Shown: positions 11,898 to 24,827 of the stretch, in pieces
How positions within the stretch are numbered: the stretch's first letter is position 1
How the letters are laid out: each line of letters starts with the position of its first letter
Notes under the pieces: model-generated
The model's database searches: none
Seen by the model: only the letters and a program-made list of their open reading frames with translations
What the model was told of the DNA's origin: nothing
Assembly (NCBI GenBank): GCA_965112735.1
Contig: OZ218955.1
Span: 1,116,001 to 1,180,000 of the forward strand
Source of the DNA: Phaeosaccion multiseriatum
Lineage: Eukaryota > Ochrophyta, other classes
Reading direction: 5' to 3'
DNA: 64,000 nt
Translations under genes and position numbers: made by a program

Positions 11898-12734
11898 TAC
11901 CATTGGGTGCCCATTGGGTACCCCTGCCGTCCTTCGGCCCTTCCGTTGGTGACTGACGCGCGGAACGACGATCGCGGTGAACAACCAACAGCCCATAGTG
12001 ACAGCGTCCTGGGGGGCTCGAGAGCGAAATAGACCTTCAAAGACCTCAAACGAGCCGTAGCAGCGCCACTGCAGCAGTTGGTGATACAGCAGCAATCAAT
12101 TGAGCCCCCTCGCCCTTGCCCTTGCTCTCAGCCTCCTTGCCCCTGCTGCAATCGTTTGGGCCTCCCCTTGCTTGCGATTTCAGCCTGCTGCTGGCGGTCG
12201 AAACGAGGCAGCACCAGCAGCAGTTGGTGATACAGCAGCTCGCGGGTGTGGGACTGCACCGGGGGGGGGGGGGGCTTCTCTCGAACAATGCCACCAGCAG
12301 CAGTGCCACAGATGCCTTCCTTTGACTGCCACCATGTTCACTTACCACCCCACCACCACCACCCCGAGAGGACACTACCTCTCCGATTAGGGAAATAGGG
12401 GGCGGGGTGAGTCCCAGCAGCAGTGCCACAGTTCCTCCCTCTTATGGGGGGATAAGTCACCGCGACAGTGGCTTGAAGGGACTTGGGATGATGGAATCTC
12501 GTCGCGGAAACAAGGCTGCTTTCACACCCGGGCAAGAGCAGCCCTCCGCCAGCAGCCCTCTCATTGTCGTCGCCATTTGTTGTCTTCTCTGGGGCTAGGC
12601 TGGCCAAGGCGCAGTGTCATCAGGGCCTCACTTATGGGAATGGGAGCTGCGTAGCCTTCCTTTCTTCTTCCTTCTTGCCGGCCTCCCCTCCTTCCTTCCT
12701 TCCTTCCTTCCTTCTTTCCTCTTTGCATCACGAG
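11288..12734. other. Convergent intergenic region with two copies of the dispersed GTTGGTGATACAG motif
   Basis: This lies between the 3' ends of SQD2 and the membrane-protein gene. It holds the likely SQD2 polyadenylation region, copies of the dispersed motif at 12071-12093 and 12217-12238, two copies of a CAGCAGCAGTGCCACAG repeat (about 12294-12310 and 12417-12433), a poly-G run (12260-12272) and a CTTC repeat (12692-12715). No gene is supportable. Confidence 0.7.
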
Positions 12735-13598
12735 CTACTGCTGCTTCCTTTGCTTCGTCGTCTGCGTCCTTTGCATCTGCGTGTGCCTGTGCCAGCCATT
12801 TGTGAGGAGAGTGCAAAGGAAGGGCACCCCAAACGCCACCACCACCGCAAGAAGCATCTTGTCTGCATGCGGAGACAGCAGCACTAGCGACAGACAGGTC
12901 AACGCCGGCAGGGCAGCCGAGAGAAAGAGAGAGAGAGAGAGAGAGGGGGGTAAGGATAGGCAGCAAGGGGCAACACGCAGCCCTTGAACGGAATACGGGA
13001 GGGTTTTGGAGTCACATCTTCCGAGAGAAAGAGAGGGGGGAGAGGGAGAGAGAGGGGGGGGGGGGGAGAGAGAGAAAGAGTTTCGAAATCAAGTACTGTA
13101 CAAGCTGAAACTGAAACTGAACCCATGCCCATCCATGCCCGTTCACGTGCTTTCCATTCCCACCCTTCGAACCTGCGATGGGAGCGGGGAGGTAGGCCGA
13201 CGAGCGCAGGCCGTAGTGGCCAGTCAGAGCCCCTTCATGGAGGGAGGGGGGATGGGGGGTTGTGTCAGCTGTGGTGACATCATAAGATGGTCGCCCTCAC
13301 TACATCCACACACTCCTAAACAACAACTTCAGCTTCAGCTTCAACTTCAACTTCAACTCACCCGAAGCAGCAGCCCCCACATAACCCCCCATATTGACCC
13401 ATATGCTCCTCTCCATGAAGGGCAAGCAGGCTTCCACGAAGTCCCCACAGAACAAATTGATGACGGCCCCTCGCTTAGCTAGAGAAGCGTCCCCTTGGTC
13501 TCCTTGACGGAGGGGGAGGAGCCACGTGGCGAGGCAAATGCCACCCCCGACCGCGCACAAAGCGCACAGATCGAGGGCCCCGTAGAACGAAGGCTTGC

Positions 13599-13642
<44 letters not shown>

Positions 13643-14782
13643 TGTGTGTGTGTGTATTGTGTGTATGTATGTGTGTGTACGGGGGGGGAGGGGCGGGGGA
13701 TTAGAGCTCTGTGTGTGTGTGAACCCTGCCCGCAGCTCCTCTCCTGTCACAGTACCTTGGTGGCAAAGAGCCCTACTGACATACTTACTAACGTACTTAC
13801 TTACTGACTTACGGACTGACTTACCTGGGCCATCTCAAGCAGGATGAGAGGGAAAAAGAGCCGATGATAGAGTCCCACCTTACTCCCATAACACATGCCG
13901 ACTCCCAGAAGGGCCCCCGCCATGGCAGGCCAATAGTAAGGCCAGCGCTCGTAGAGATTGGCGTGCCCGTCGTGGTGATTCCCGTCCTCTCCCTCCTCTC
14001 CGTCGCTGAAGATGGCAGTAGATGCAGAAGATGGTGTCAGGACTAGCACGGAGAGCAGCAGGCTTGAAGCTCTAGCCACTAAGGGAGAGATGACGTGACC
14101 AAACGTCGCCGCCATGACACCTGGGTATGGGTAGCAGACATACAGGTTAGGGGTAAGTCAAGAGATTATATAATGTTAGATACATGTATCAAACCAAAAG
14201 GAGAGTTCGTTGCATGTATTGTACTGACATACTGACTTACTGACTTACTGACGTACTGTCTTACTGACTTACCCGCAAGTCCTGTGCTGGTAATGGTGAG
14301 GGCAGTTGCGGGCAGCCTCAGTAGCCTCAAGCCCATCCCCGTGCAGCGAGAGAGAAGGTACCCTGCATATACGCCTGCCAGCAAGGAGCTTGCAGGGTTG
14401 GTGCAGGCTGCTCCTGCCATTACTCCTGAGAGGGAGAGAGAGAGAAAGAGCGAGAGAAGAGAGAGAGAGGGGGGAGAGAGCGAGAGAGGGAGGGAGAGAG
14501 AGAGCAAGAGAGAGAGCGAGAGAGCGAGAGAGAGAGGGAGAGAGAGCGAGAGAGAGCAAGTTGAGAGGCGTATGAGGAAGGGCAAGAGAATAGGTTAGAG
14601 GCATATGGGGAGGGGAAGGAGATGTGCATGGGCATTTAGGAGGAGGAGACGAGAAGAGGGGAACACATACACACACACGCATACAGACACAAACACCCGG
14701 CACACACACACGCACACACATACACAGACACGCCCACACACACACACACAGATAACGCACGCACACACACACGCACATACAC

Positions 14783-14824
<42 letters not shown>

Positions 14825-17162
14825 ACCCTAACCCACATACACACGTCTGTACACATGCCCGCACCTGCAACAATGCTGGAGTCCTTGAGCACAGAGCTCT
14901 GATGCGCTGCCACTGCCCCCACCACGGCAGGAAGGGACGACACTCCGATGGCGGCCACGTGGACGAGCGGGAGGGAGAGGCGGCGCAGCAGAGAGGCGAG
15001 GAAGGCCCACAGGAGAGCCTGCAAACCTCCTCCTGCTCCTGCTAGGATGGCAGCGGATGGGGGAAAGAGAGGGAGGAAGGGGATGGAGGGGGGGTGGGAG
15101 GGAGTGAGTGAGTGAGTGAGTGAGGGATTGGGGGCGGCATCACCTTGCTCCTTCCATCCCTCCTCTTCCTTGCCAAGAAGCACAAACAAAATGGCCACTG
15201 CCCACTCATTCACTCACACACTCACTCACTCACTCACTCTCTCTCCCTCTCTCTCCTTCCTTCCTTCCTCCCCCCCCCCCTCCCTTCCTGCCTACCCCCC
15301 TCCCACCTCCCTCCCTCCCTCTATACCTGCAGCATCGTCGACAAGGGAGCCCCTGGAGGCCCAAGACGCTGCCTGAGTCACTAAGTCAGTGAAGGTGCAG
15401 ACAAGCATAACCGCCATAAAGGCGGGGAAGACGCCTCCGAGGAGGGAGGTGAGGCTCGGGGAGGCCCCTCGTAACCTAAGAGGGGGGGTTAGAGAGAGGG
15501 GTAGAGAGGAAGAGGAGAAGGAGGGAGGGAGAGGGAGAGAGCGGGAGGGAGGGAGCGGGAGGGAGCGAGAAAGAGAGAGAGAGGAAGGGGAGAAGGAGGG
15601 TTAGAGAGAGAGGAGGAAGGAGAAAGAGAGCGGGCGGGGGGAACAAGGGCAATCGCAGCACTCAGCAGCATCGAAGGGAGAAAGGAAGCACTCAGCAGCA
15701 TCGAGGGGAGAAAGGAGAGTGCGAGTCACATCCAATGCGGCAGACCGCAGGGCGAGAAAACTCGAGAGACAGGAGGAGGATGAGGAGCAGGACGAGGAGC
15801 AGGATGGGGAGGAGGATGAGGATGAGGAGGAGGATGAGGAGGAGGAGGAGGGGGGGGGGGGAGGATGAGGATGAGGAGAAGGAGGAGCCGGAGGAGCAGG
15901 AGGGGGGGGAGGAGGAGGAGGACTGTTCCCTCGTTGACGTAAATTAATCAAACTTTACACACCTGGCCAGCGGGTCGTAGGGAGAGCCAAACTCCCGCGC
16001 TTGAACGAGAAGAGGAGGAGGAGGAGGAGGAGGAGGAGGAGGAGGAGGGTGGAGGGTGAGTGATACGGTACGTAAGACCAGGACCCCTCTCCCCCCTTCG
16101 TCCACCCCCTCACCCCTGCCCCCTCGCCCTCTCACCTAATCCATTCGCGAAGCAGACGGCTTTGCTCCTGTTGGTTGTACTGACCGAGCCCCCGCTGCTG
16201 CCCACCAGACGACCTCCCATGGCTGAGACTTGAGCGAGACTGCTCCCTCCTGAGCCCGTCATCGGACAGTCCGCCTTCGGATCGTCGGGGAGAGGGGACA
16301 AGAGAGGGGGGAAGGGGAGAGCGGGGAAAGGAGCAAGAGAGGGGGGAAAGGAGCAAGAGAGGGGGCCCGGAGACGGGTGAGAAGAGTTGCGACCCATCGA
16401 TCGAAGCGACTTCATTACTTGGAAGCTGGAATCAGTCGGCACACGCATACGCACACGCACGCACAAACACACACACACACACACACACATGCACACACCC
16501 GCACACGCACACACACACTCACGCTCACCTGGACGGCTGCCGCGATGCTCCGTGCGTTGGTGGCCAGGGGGTCGCAGGAGACGAGCACGAGGCCGCTCAC
16601 TTGGCCGCTTTCCAGGGCCGCAGCAAGGAGGGCATCAAGTCGCTCGGCCGCCTCGTTCACCTGCCCCAGCTGGGGATGCAATCCAGTGCCATCAAGTCCA
16701 GAATGGTGCGAGGGAGACAGCGAGAGGGGAGAGGGCGTTGGTTGGCATCGTCGCAGTGCTGCAGGAGTGTGGGGAGCGAGAACTGGCGGAATGCGATCTT
16801 ACCGTTCCTCTCTGCAGCATCTCAAAGCCGACTTCTTCGTCAGCATCCCCCTCTCCCGGCGTTGACCCGCCACCCGCCGCTGCTTGTCTTCTTCTCCCCC
16901 AGAGCTCAGCCGGGGACTCCGAAGTGGCATCATCTAAGGCGTGCACGCAATGAATGAAGATCACCGGTCCCAGCTTAAGCTTCGGCCCCTTCTTCTCCCC
17001 TTTTCCTCCTCCCGTGTGAATCAACTCATCCCCGATTGAATGCAGCAATGCCAGCGTGTCTTGCTGCCCAAGTGCTCCGCGCCCTCCACCGGAGCTTCCC
17101 ACGAGCCCAACCCGAACTGCCATGGTGTTCTGTTGCTCCTCGTCTCCCCCCTCGGCCGCCAT
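12735..17162 (-). CDS. Multi-pass membrane protein with soluble N-terminal domain, family not recognised
   Basis: Ten minus-strand exons splice in frame to 609 residues: 17162-16803, 16660-16529, 16274-16136, 15999-15963, 15475-15327, 15041-14865, 14425-14273, 14120-13825, 13599-13362 and 12883-12735. The first ~200 residues look soluble, with VGSSGGGRGALGQQDTLALL, VSGLVLVSCDPLATNARSI and GGRLVGSSGGSVSTTNRSKA. The rest has about eight or nine hydrophobic segments, starting near LLGGVFPAFMAVMLVCTF and including SIVAGVMAGAACTNPASSLL, GVMAATFGHVISPLVARA and MLLAVVVAFGVPFLCTLL before a basic, polar tail. The Gly/Ala/Ser-rich helices recall permease or phosphotransferase EIIC-like folds, but that is only an impression. 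Exon 2 could start nine bases earlier (16669), and the last exon was placed by frame and acceptor only. Two introns begin with repeated GTAAGTCA-like units. Confidence 0.68.
14660..14822 (+). repeat. CA dinucleotide repeat in membrane-protein intron
   Basis: Interrupted CA array, GT in the sense of the minus-strand gene, downstream of the donor at 14864. The intron's acceptor side is a GA array (14430-14570), that is, pyrimidine in the sense strand. Confidence 0.93.
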
Positions 17163-17624
17163 CGTAGCTAATAAAAAGCGATGTTCATCAAGTACTCACA
17201 GATTTTTGGATAACCAATCGGCGCAGTCGCATGGTCACCGTTGACTATTTAAAATCTCCGTCTCGCCCCTCGTCCTCATCAGAATCAGGAAATTGGAACA
17301 AACTTAGAAAACTTAAGCATATGAGGTGATAGCCCTTTGCTGCTTTCAGCTGGTGAGACTACATATCGATGGCCGGTCTAGGAGGAGGAGGAGGGGGAGG
17401 AGGAGGGAGAGGAGGAGGAAGAGGAGGAGGAAGAGTGAGAGGAGGAGCAGCATTGGGCGCTTGTAGAATTCGTCTCTGCTCTTTCTTTCCTCGACATCTT
17501 ACGCTCTTCTCTGCCCCGTCTCCCCCTTATCACTGCTGCCTCTCCTGTTGCTGCTCACCCCCCTCCCCCCCCGCTCAATCACAGCCCCCCCCACTCGAAT
17601 AAGAATCACATCCAAGGAGCCAGG
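17163..17624. promoter_or_regulatory. Divergent promoter region between the membrane-protein and Cys-rich genes
   Basis: The two start codons face away from each other over 462 bp. The stretch contains a GGA repeat (about 17379-17445). Promoter function is inferred from orientation only. Confidence 0.5.
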
Positions 17625-20600
17625 ATGAGGCCCCGAAGGAGGAGCACCACCACCGCAGCCATCACAGCCGCAGGCCTAGGTCTAATGTACCTATCCAAGG
17701 CCTCTGCCACAGCAGCGCTGCCGGACCACGGGCTCGACGCCTGCTGCGAGCCCCGATCATCAGAGGAAACCAAGTACCTCGAAATCAGCGGCAAGGAACT
17801 TCGATGCGATCCCAGCTGCTCCGACGCCGAGCCCTCTTACGGAGGCCGTCAATGCAACATGTTCGGCCTGGGCCAGAATTGCCGAGGCTGTTACACTACT
17901 GCTGGGAAGGAGAGCTACCTCCGCACGCAGCCAAGGCTTGGAGATGACTTCTTCAACCTCTGCGACGATTATGACTGTGGTGTATCACCATCTGGTGATG
18001 ATGGTGGTGAGGATGGTGGCGCCGCACCCACCCTCCCCCCCACCGTGAGCCCCACGGTGAGCCCGTTGCCGCCGGTGGAGACGGAGGCCCCTGCTGCTGC
18101 TGCTCCTGTCCAAGATGAGGGGGACGTGACGGTTACGGTGCAGGCGACAGATGCTCCGGCAGCAGGAGGAGGAGGAGGAGATCCTTTGGGCTCGTGCGAG
18201 TGTGATGTGACTGAGCTTCAGGAAGAGCACAGGCGACAGCTTGACTCGGCCGGGCAGGACATTACCTGCGACCAGGATTGCTCCGTCACTGGAGGCATGT
18301 AAGTGTTGATGTTTTTGTTTGTGGTGGTGGCGTATTCTTTTCAATTCTTTTGTTTTTTTATGTGAACTATTTCCCGCACTCCCCTCGTCTCTCGACACGC
18401 ATCTCTCTCTCCCACTCTTATACACCCCCCACCGACCGTCGGGTAACCGCCTCCACCTCTACTCCTGACCCCCCGACACAATATGGAAACTTACTCTCCC
18501 TCTCCCCCCCTCCCCCCCTCCTTCGCAGCGGCTGCAACATCTTCGGCTTGGGCCAACAGTGCCGCCTGTGCTATACCACAGACGGCGCCAAAGCGGCCAC
18601 GACCGACACAAGCAACAGCGACAACGGTGGAGCACCCAGGACATGCGACGACCTGTTCCTCTGCCCAGGCGCCGTGTGCTCATCCACTCCCCCACCGTCG
18701 TCCTCCCCAGATGCCGATTCGGCTGATTCCGCGGGCCCCGAGGGGTGTGACCGTTCCTTTATGACCCCGTCGGATCTGGGCGTCTTACGCACCACACAGA
18801 TGGACGTGTATGCAGATGAGAGATGCGTGGCGGACCCCCCGTTTCCCCTTGGAGGCTTGGGGTGTAACTCCTTTGGATTGGGGCAGGTCTGCAGGGGATG
18901 CTTCCTCGAGGGAGGTGAGTAAGGGAGGAAAGGGGAAGGGGTGAGGGAGGGAGTGGGTGGGGGATTTGAGTGAGGGTGCGTGCGCCAGTGACGAAGGGGA
19001 GGGGAGCGAGTGAATAGGTGGATTCGTTGGTGAGGCCGAGGGAGTGGAAAGATACTACTGTAGGAGCGATTTGATCCCTCTCCCCCCTCGCCTCACCCCA
19101 TCCGAACCCCCCGCTCCCCTCGATCCCCTGTCTACCCACCTACCTACCTACCTACTTATCTACCTACCTACCTGGTGTCAAGGTGCCGCTGCTTATCTTC
19201 AGGAAAGGCCTGACAAAGGCTGTGAAGACATCATCATGTGCCCCGGTGAGGTGTGCACCGCACCGGCTCTTCCCACCCCAGCACCGACAATCCCTCCGAC
19301 TCTCCCCCCCACCACGGCCCCGACTCAGGTAGGTTTATAGCCTCGCTCCCCCCCTCTCTTTCCCTCTCTCTCCCTCTCTCTCCCTCTCTCTCTTAGTCTT
19401 TCTTCCTTGATCCTTTCATCCATCTGTGCTTCCTGTCTGTCTGTCTGTCTGTCTGTCTGTCTGCCTCCCTCTCCTCTCCTCTCAATGTCCTCTCCTTTTT
19501 TTTCCTTTGCTCATACTCTCTGCGTTACGATCGTCCTTCTCAGCCTCCAACGGCAGCCCCAACGGCCGCCCCAACGGCAGCGCCGACAGCACCTCCGACA
19601 GCAGCCCCAACTGCGGTACGTGTCGATGAAGCTTGGCTCGGTACATCCCTGCCAAAGCAGCAGTCCCTGCCTACTTATTCGTAGCTGTTTGCTCATGTTC
19701 CCGCACCCCCTGCCGCTCTCTTACTCCTTCTTGCCCCCCCCCGCTCTTGCGCTGCTCTCTCCTCGACTCCTTTCTTCCCCTCAGGCACCAACAGCAGCTC
19801 CAACGGCAGCCCCAACAGCGGCACCAATAGCAGCACCAACAGCAGCACCAACAGCCACACCAACAGCAGCACCAACAGCAGCACCAACAGCAGCACCAAC
19901 AGCAGCTCCAACAGCAGCACCAACAGCAGCACCAACAGCCACACCAACAGCAGCACCAACGGCAGCACCAACAGCAGCACCAACAGCAGCTCCAACAGCA
20001 GCCCCAACAGCAGCTCCAACAGCAGCACCAACAGCAGCACCAACAGCAGCACCAACAGCAGCTCCAACAGCAGCACCAACAGCAGCACCAACAGCAGCAC
20101 CAACAGCAGCACCAACAGCAGCACCAACAGCAGCACCAACAGCAGCTCCAACAGCAGCACCAACAGCAGCACCAACAGCAGCACCAACAGCAGCACCAAC
20201 GGCAGCACCAACAGCAGCTCCAACAGCAGCTCCAACAGCAGCACCAACAGCAGCACCAACGGCAGCACCAACAGCAGCACCAACAGCAGCTCCAACAGCA
20301 GCACCAACAGCAGCTCCAACAGCAGCACCAACAGCAGCACCAACAGCAGCACCAACAGCAGCTCCAACAGCAGCTCCAACAGCAGCCCCAACAGCAGCTC
20401 CAACAGCCACACCAACAGCAGCACCAACAGCAGCTCCAACAGCAGCTCCAACGGCAGCACCAACCCCAGAGCCTTGCTGCGGAGAGTTGCGTCAGGCGGA
20501 CCTCGAACAGCTTGCCGCGGCAGGAAAGGACATCTTCTGCGACAAAGGCTGCACGTCGGGGAGCCCTACCTTCGGTGGACTGTGAGTTATATCGAAGGCA

Positions 20601-22616
20601 GGGGAGGAGGAGGGGCCATCGCTTTTGGACGAAGGGGTTAGCGTCACCTTCTCAACCGACCCTCCCGCGTCCCCCTCCTTACCGTCCTTCTCCTCTCCTG
20701 CTCCTCCTCTTCCTCCCTTCCCCCCTCCTCTTCCTCCTCCTCCCCTTCGCCTTGCCTGCCAGCGACTGCAACATCTTTGGATTGGGCGCAAATTGCCGAT
20801 CGTGCTTCACCACGGAAGGCGCCGCCGCCTCCCTGGAGGAGACACCTTCCCAACCCGCTGACGGCCTCATCATGTGCCCCGGACAGCCCATGCCAACGCC
20901 CCCCCCTACCGTCGCGCCCACAGTGGTGAGTCTAGGCGGAAGCAGTGGAAAGGGCCCTTACCCCCTCTCCTCCACCTCCTCTTCCGCCTCCTCCTCCTTG
21001 CCCTTGACCTAAGCATTTTTGTTCACTGCGCTGTTCCTTCGAGTCCTGTGCACGTCTTCGCCCATCACCTCTTGCGCTGCTCTCTCCTCGTCTCCTTTCT
21101 TCCCCTCAGGCACCAACAGCAGCACCAACAGCAGCCCCAACAGCGGCACCAACAGCCACACCAACATCAGCACCAACAGCAGCACCAACAGCAGCACCAA
21201 CAGCAGCACCAACAGCAGCACCAACAGCAGCCCCAACAGCGGCACCAACAGCAGCACCAACAGCAGCTCCAACAGCGGCTCCAACAGCAGCCCCAACAGC
21301 GGCACCAACAGCAGCACCAACAGCAGCTCCAACAGCGGCTCCAACAGCAGCACCAACAGCAGCACCAACAGCAGCACCAACAGCAGCCCCAACAGCGGCA
21401 CCAACAGCCACACCAACATCAGCTCCAACAGCAGCTCCAACAGCAGCTCCAACGGCAGCACCAACCCCAGAGCCTTGCTGCGGAGAGTTGCGTCAGGCGG
21501 ACCTCGAACAGCTTGCCGCGGCAGGAAAGGACATCTTCTGCGACGAAGGCTGCACGTCGGGGAGCCCCACCTTCGGTGGACTGTGAGTTATATCGAAGGC
21601 AGGGGAGGAGGAGGGGCCATCGCGTTTGGACGAAGGTGTTAGCGTCACCTTCTCAACCGACCCTCCCGCGTCCCCCTCCTTACCGTCCTTCTCCTCTCCT
21701 GCTCCTGCTCCTCCTCTTCCTCCCTTCCCCCCTCCTCTTCCTCCTCCTCCCCTTCGCCTTGCCTGCCAGCGACTGCAACATCTTTGGATTGGGCGCAAAC
21801 TGCCGATCGTGCTTCACCACGGAAGGCGCCGCCGCCTCCCTGGAGGAGACACCTTCCCAACCCGCTGACGGACTCATCATGTGCCCCGGACAGCCCATGC
21901 CAACGCCCCCCCCTACCGTCGCGCCCACAGTGGTGAGTCTAGGCGGAAGTAGTGGAAAGGGCCCTTAACCCCTCTCCTCCTGCTCCTCCGCCTCCTCCTC
22001 CTTGCCCTTGACCTAAGCATTTTTGTTCACTGCGCTGTTTCTTCGAGTCCTGTGCACGTCTTCGCCCATCAGCTCTTGCGCTTGCTTCCCTCTCTGCTTC
22101 CTCCAACCCTCCAACCCAGCCCCTCTTCTTGGCCCTGTTGTCTTGTCTGTGACAATCCCGTTCCCTCTCAACCGTGCATTGGCGTTTCGCTCTGTAGTCT
22201 TGTTCGAGGCGTGTCCTTTCCCTTTTCCCTCCCGTACCCCTTCGCCTCTGTTGGCTTGTAACCAACTTACAAGCTGCTTGTAAACCGTCCTTATGTCACC
22301 TTACGTAACTCTTTCTTGTCCCCCCTTGTCAGGCCCCCACACCCCCGCCCACGGAGCCGTGCTGTGGCGAGCCTTCTGTCTCACAGGCATCATGTAAGTG
22401 AGGGTAGGGCAGGGTAGGGCAGGGTATGGCAACAGATTTTATGAACGAATTGCATGACTAGTGTGTTTTCTTCTTTCATCGCTGTGGCGTCTTCCGCCGT
22501 TTCATCCGCGCTTTGTGGGTGCGTGCTATTCTGGCTTTGGTTCGCGTCTCTCACCTTCTCCCCCCTGACTCTTCCTTGCCCTTGGGTTTCTTCTCCCTCC
22601 CCCCCTCCCCCCCCCT

Positions 22617-22652
<36 letters not shown>

Positions 22653-24438
22653 GACCTGAGCAACAACTGTAAGGCCGTCCTATGTAACCCCACCTGCCTC
22701 ACTGCGTCCCTCCCGGGCTGTGGGTGGGGCACTTTGGGCGGCGGCTGTCAGCTTATCGAGGATCCAGACAACACATCATGCGTCTCAGACAGAGACGTCA
22801 ACTTCAATGCTTCTACGGACATCTATTCAGACTTACAAGATACAGGCGTCGTATCTTCGGCACCAACGGGAGCACCTGTCGAGCTCGAGATTGAGACCGA
22901 TCCGGAGATTGACTTCGACACCAATATCGAGCCCGAGATTGAGACTGCCTTGCCAACCTCGGCACCAACGGGAGCACCTGTCGAGCCCGACATCGAGACC
23001 GATCCGGAGACTGACTCCGACACCATTATCGACACCAGTTTCGAGCCCGAGATTGAGACTGCCTTGCCAACCTCGGCACCAACGGGAGCACCTGTCGAAC
23101 CCGACATAGAGACCGATCCGGAGACTGACGTCGACACCAGTTTCGAGCCCGAGATTGAGACTGACTTCCCAACCTCGGCACCCACGGTTATACCCACGGT
23201 TATACCAGCATCAACAGCTGAGACAGACCCCGGGATAGGCGCAGAGTTCCCTTCATTCGCACCGACGGCAGCACCTGCTCCGGTGCCCACACGTCCGGAA
23301 CCATACGGGCCGATACGAAGCGGGCCAGTGACCATAGCAACAGAAGGAGAAGAAGCTGATTCGGACGCGCAGCCGTTGCTACAGGGTGGATGTGCTACTG
23401 CGCAAGACTGCTACAGTGTAACCAGCCTGGAGGACAGGAACTGTAAGTGGCGAAGTGGCGAAGGACTGTTTGATCGTCCGACTCACTGACTGCCTGCCTT
23501 ACTAACAGACTGACTGACTGACTGACCAACTGACTGACTGGGCCGACGGAGACTGATGGCGTTGAGGCCCCTCGGGTTGAGATTGGTGCTGTTGGACGAC
23601 TCACTTGCCAGGCTACTTTCTGTACATGTAGTTCTCACCTCCTCTGTCTCCCTCTGCCCCCACCCCCCCTCCCTCCCTCCCTCCCTGTTCAGACCTGGGC
23701 ACCCGCCGCAAGAAGCTTGAGTGCGATCACTCATGCTCGACTGACCCGAATGCTGCGGCGAATGGTTGTGGAGCCTTCGGAGGCAGCGATTGCAGAATCT
23801 GCTTCACAGCCGCCGGAGGTGAGAGAGGGAGGAGGAGTGCAAGTAGAGGCATATGGGGGGGGGCAGAGGGAGAGTGGGGGCTGATGGAGAGGGGAAGGGA
23901 GGGATCTGACAGACTGCGCAGAGAGCCGGACACGCGGTGGTCTCTCTCTCTCTCTCTCCCTCCCTCCCTCCCTCCCTCCCTCTCACTCTCTTTCGATTGA
24001 TCTCCCTCTCGCCTCTTCGATCTTTCGCCTTCTTTTCTTTCTACGATGGACCCCTCGAACCATGATGGCAAACACCCCCCCCCCCCACCACCACCACCAC
24101 CACCCCGTCACCCTCACGCCCCCCTCCCTCTTCCCACCCCCTCCTCCCTCCCCCTGGCGCCCGCAGCCCGTCAGCTCTTGTCCGAATCCACCTCTTCAAC
24201 ATCCTGCTCCAGCGTCAACATGTGTCAGGGGGAACCCTCCTGTGAAGCCTCTACCGCCAATCTCAAGCCCGTCTCCGCCGTCGGAGTGTCTGAGGGCGAC
24301 GAAGACGGCATCTCTGGGAGCCGTTCCGTGTCAGGTGGGGCGGCGGCGGGAATCGCGGTGGCGGCGGGTGTGGTGGTGGCAGCTGGCGTGTTTGTGCGCA
24401 AGTCGACGACGTCCACCGCTGCTGCTGGGGCTGCTTGA
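17625..24438 (+). CDS. Secreted, type I membrane-anchored Cys-rich protein with mucin-like PTAA repeats
   Basis: Twelve exons (17625-18298, 18529-18914, 19183-19328, 19544-19615, 19785-20581, 20763-20925, 21110-21582, 21770-21932, 22333-22393, 22654-23442, 23693-23818, 24167-24438) keep frame throughout and give 1,373 residues. The N-terminus is basic then hydrophobic (signal peptide), and near the C-terminus GGAAAGIAVAAGVVVAAGVF forms one membrane helix followed by a short tail. In between is a repeated module with pattern CDxxCS...GGxxCNxFGLGxxCRxCxTTxG, seen about seven times. The modules are separated by Pro/Thr/Ala linkers: one PTAA array of about 225 residues in exon 5, one of about 117 in exon 7, and acidic PTSAPTGAPVEPDIETDP repeats in exon 10. 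This fits an O-glycosylated cell-wall or cell-surface protein. I do not recognise a named family. Exons 5-6 and 7-8 are a tandem duplication. Confidence 0.85.
19785..20465 (+). repeat. 12-bp coding minisatellite (PTAA codons)
   Basis: About 56 tandem copies of a CCAACAGCAGCW unit, each coding Pro-Thr-Ala-Ala, inside exon 5. A shorter array of the same unit fills 21110-21465 in exon 7. Confidence 0.95.
20461..21960 (+). repeat. Tandem segmental duplication of exon-intron-exon blocks
   Basis: The block from about 20461 to 20960 (end of exon 5, its intron, exon 6) recurs at about 21460-21967 with only a few base differences, including in the intron. Both copies also share the PTAA array and a sequence around the ATTTTTGTTCACTGCGCTGT element (about 21014 and 22018). 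The duplication is recent and in frame. Confidence 0.93.
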
Positions 24439-24788
24439 GGGACGTAGGGTGGTACAATGGTAGGACATTAAGCTCCCACAGGTGGTGGTACGACAGGGGA
24501 GTTACAGTTACAAGCAGCTGCGTGTATCAGTTGTGTCGTTTCGTTTTTCTTCTATGTTCTTGTTTGTTTTCGAGACGAAGGGAGGGAGTACAGGTTTGTT
24601 TTGGCCAAGTGAGGGCCTATACTTTATTAGCGCTGCTAGCAGTAGTAGTGGCGCAAGTAGTAGCAGCAGGAGGAGGAGGAGGAGTATTGCAAGTAGAAGC
24701 AAGTGCTAGCCCCACCACTCAGTTGTGGTGGCAGCGCCCCCGCGAGCCGCTTCCGTGTACACATTCAAGAGTGTGTGTTATCACGTCT

Positions 24789-24827
<39 letters not shown>

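Noticed and set aside
13040-13280. An extra exon of the membrane-protein gene
   Set aside because: It runs into low-complexity sequence without a good end; joining 13362 directly to 12883 keeps frame and gives a terminal membrane helix.
14823-14834. Telomere-like CCCTAACCC
   Set aside because: Only one and a half units inside a CA microsatellite in an intron.
16132-16356. Alternative frame ending EQSRLLREWIR as the third exon of the membrane-protein gene
   Set aside because: Its phase does not match the next exon (15999-15963); the overlapping frame ending KAVCFANGL does.
19781-20410. Antisense open frame of repeated Val-Gly-Ala-Ala, resembling an antifreeze or silk-like protein
   Set aside because: It is the complement of the PTAA minisatellite, which belongs to a spliced plus-strand gene.
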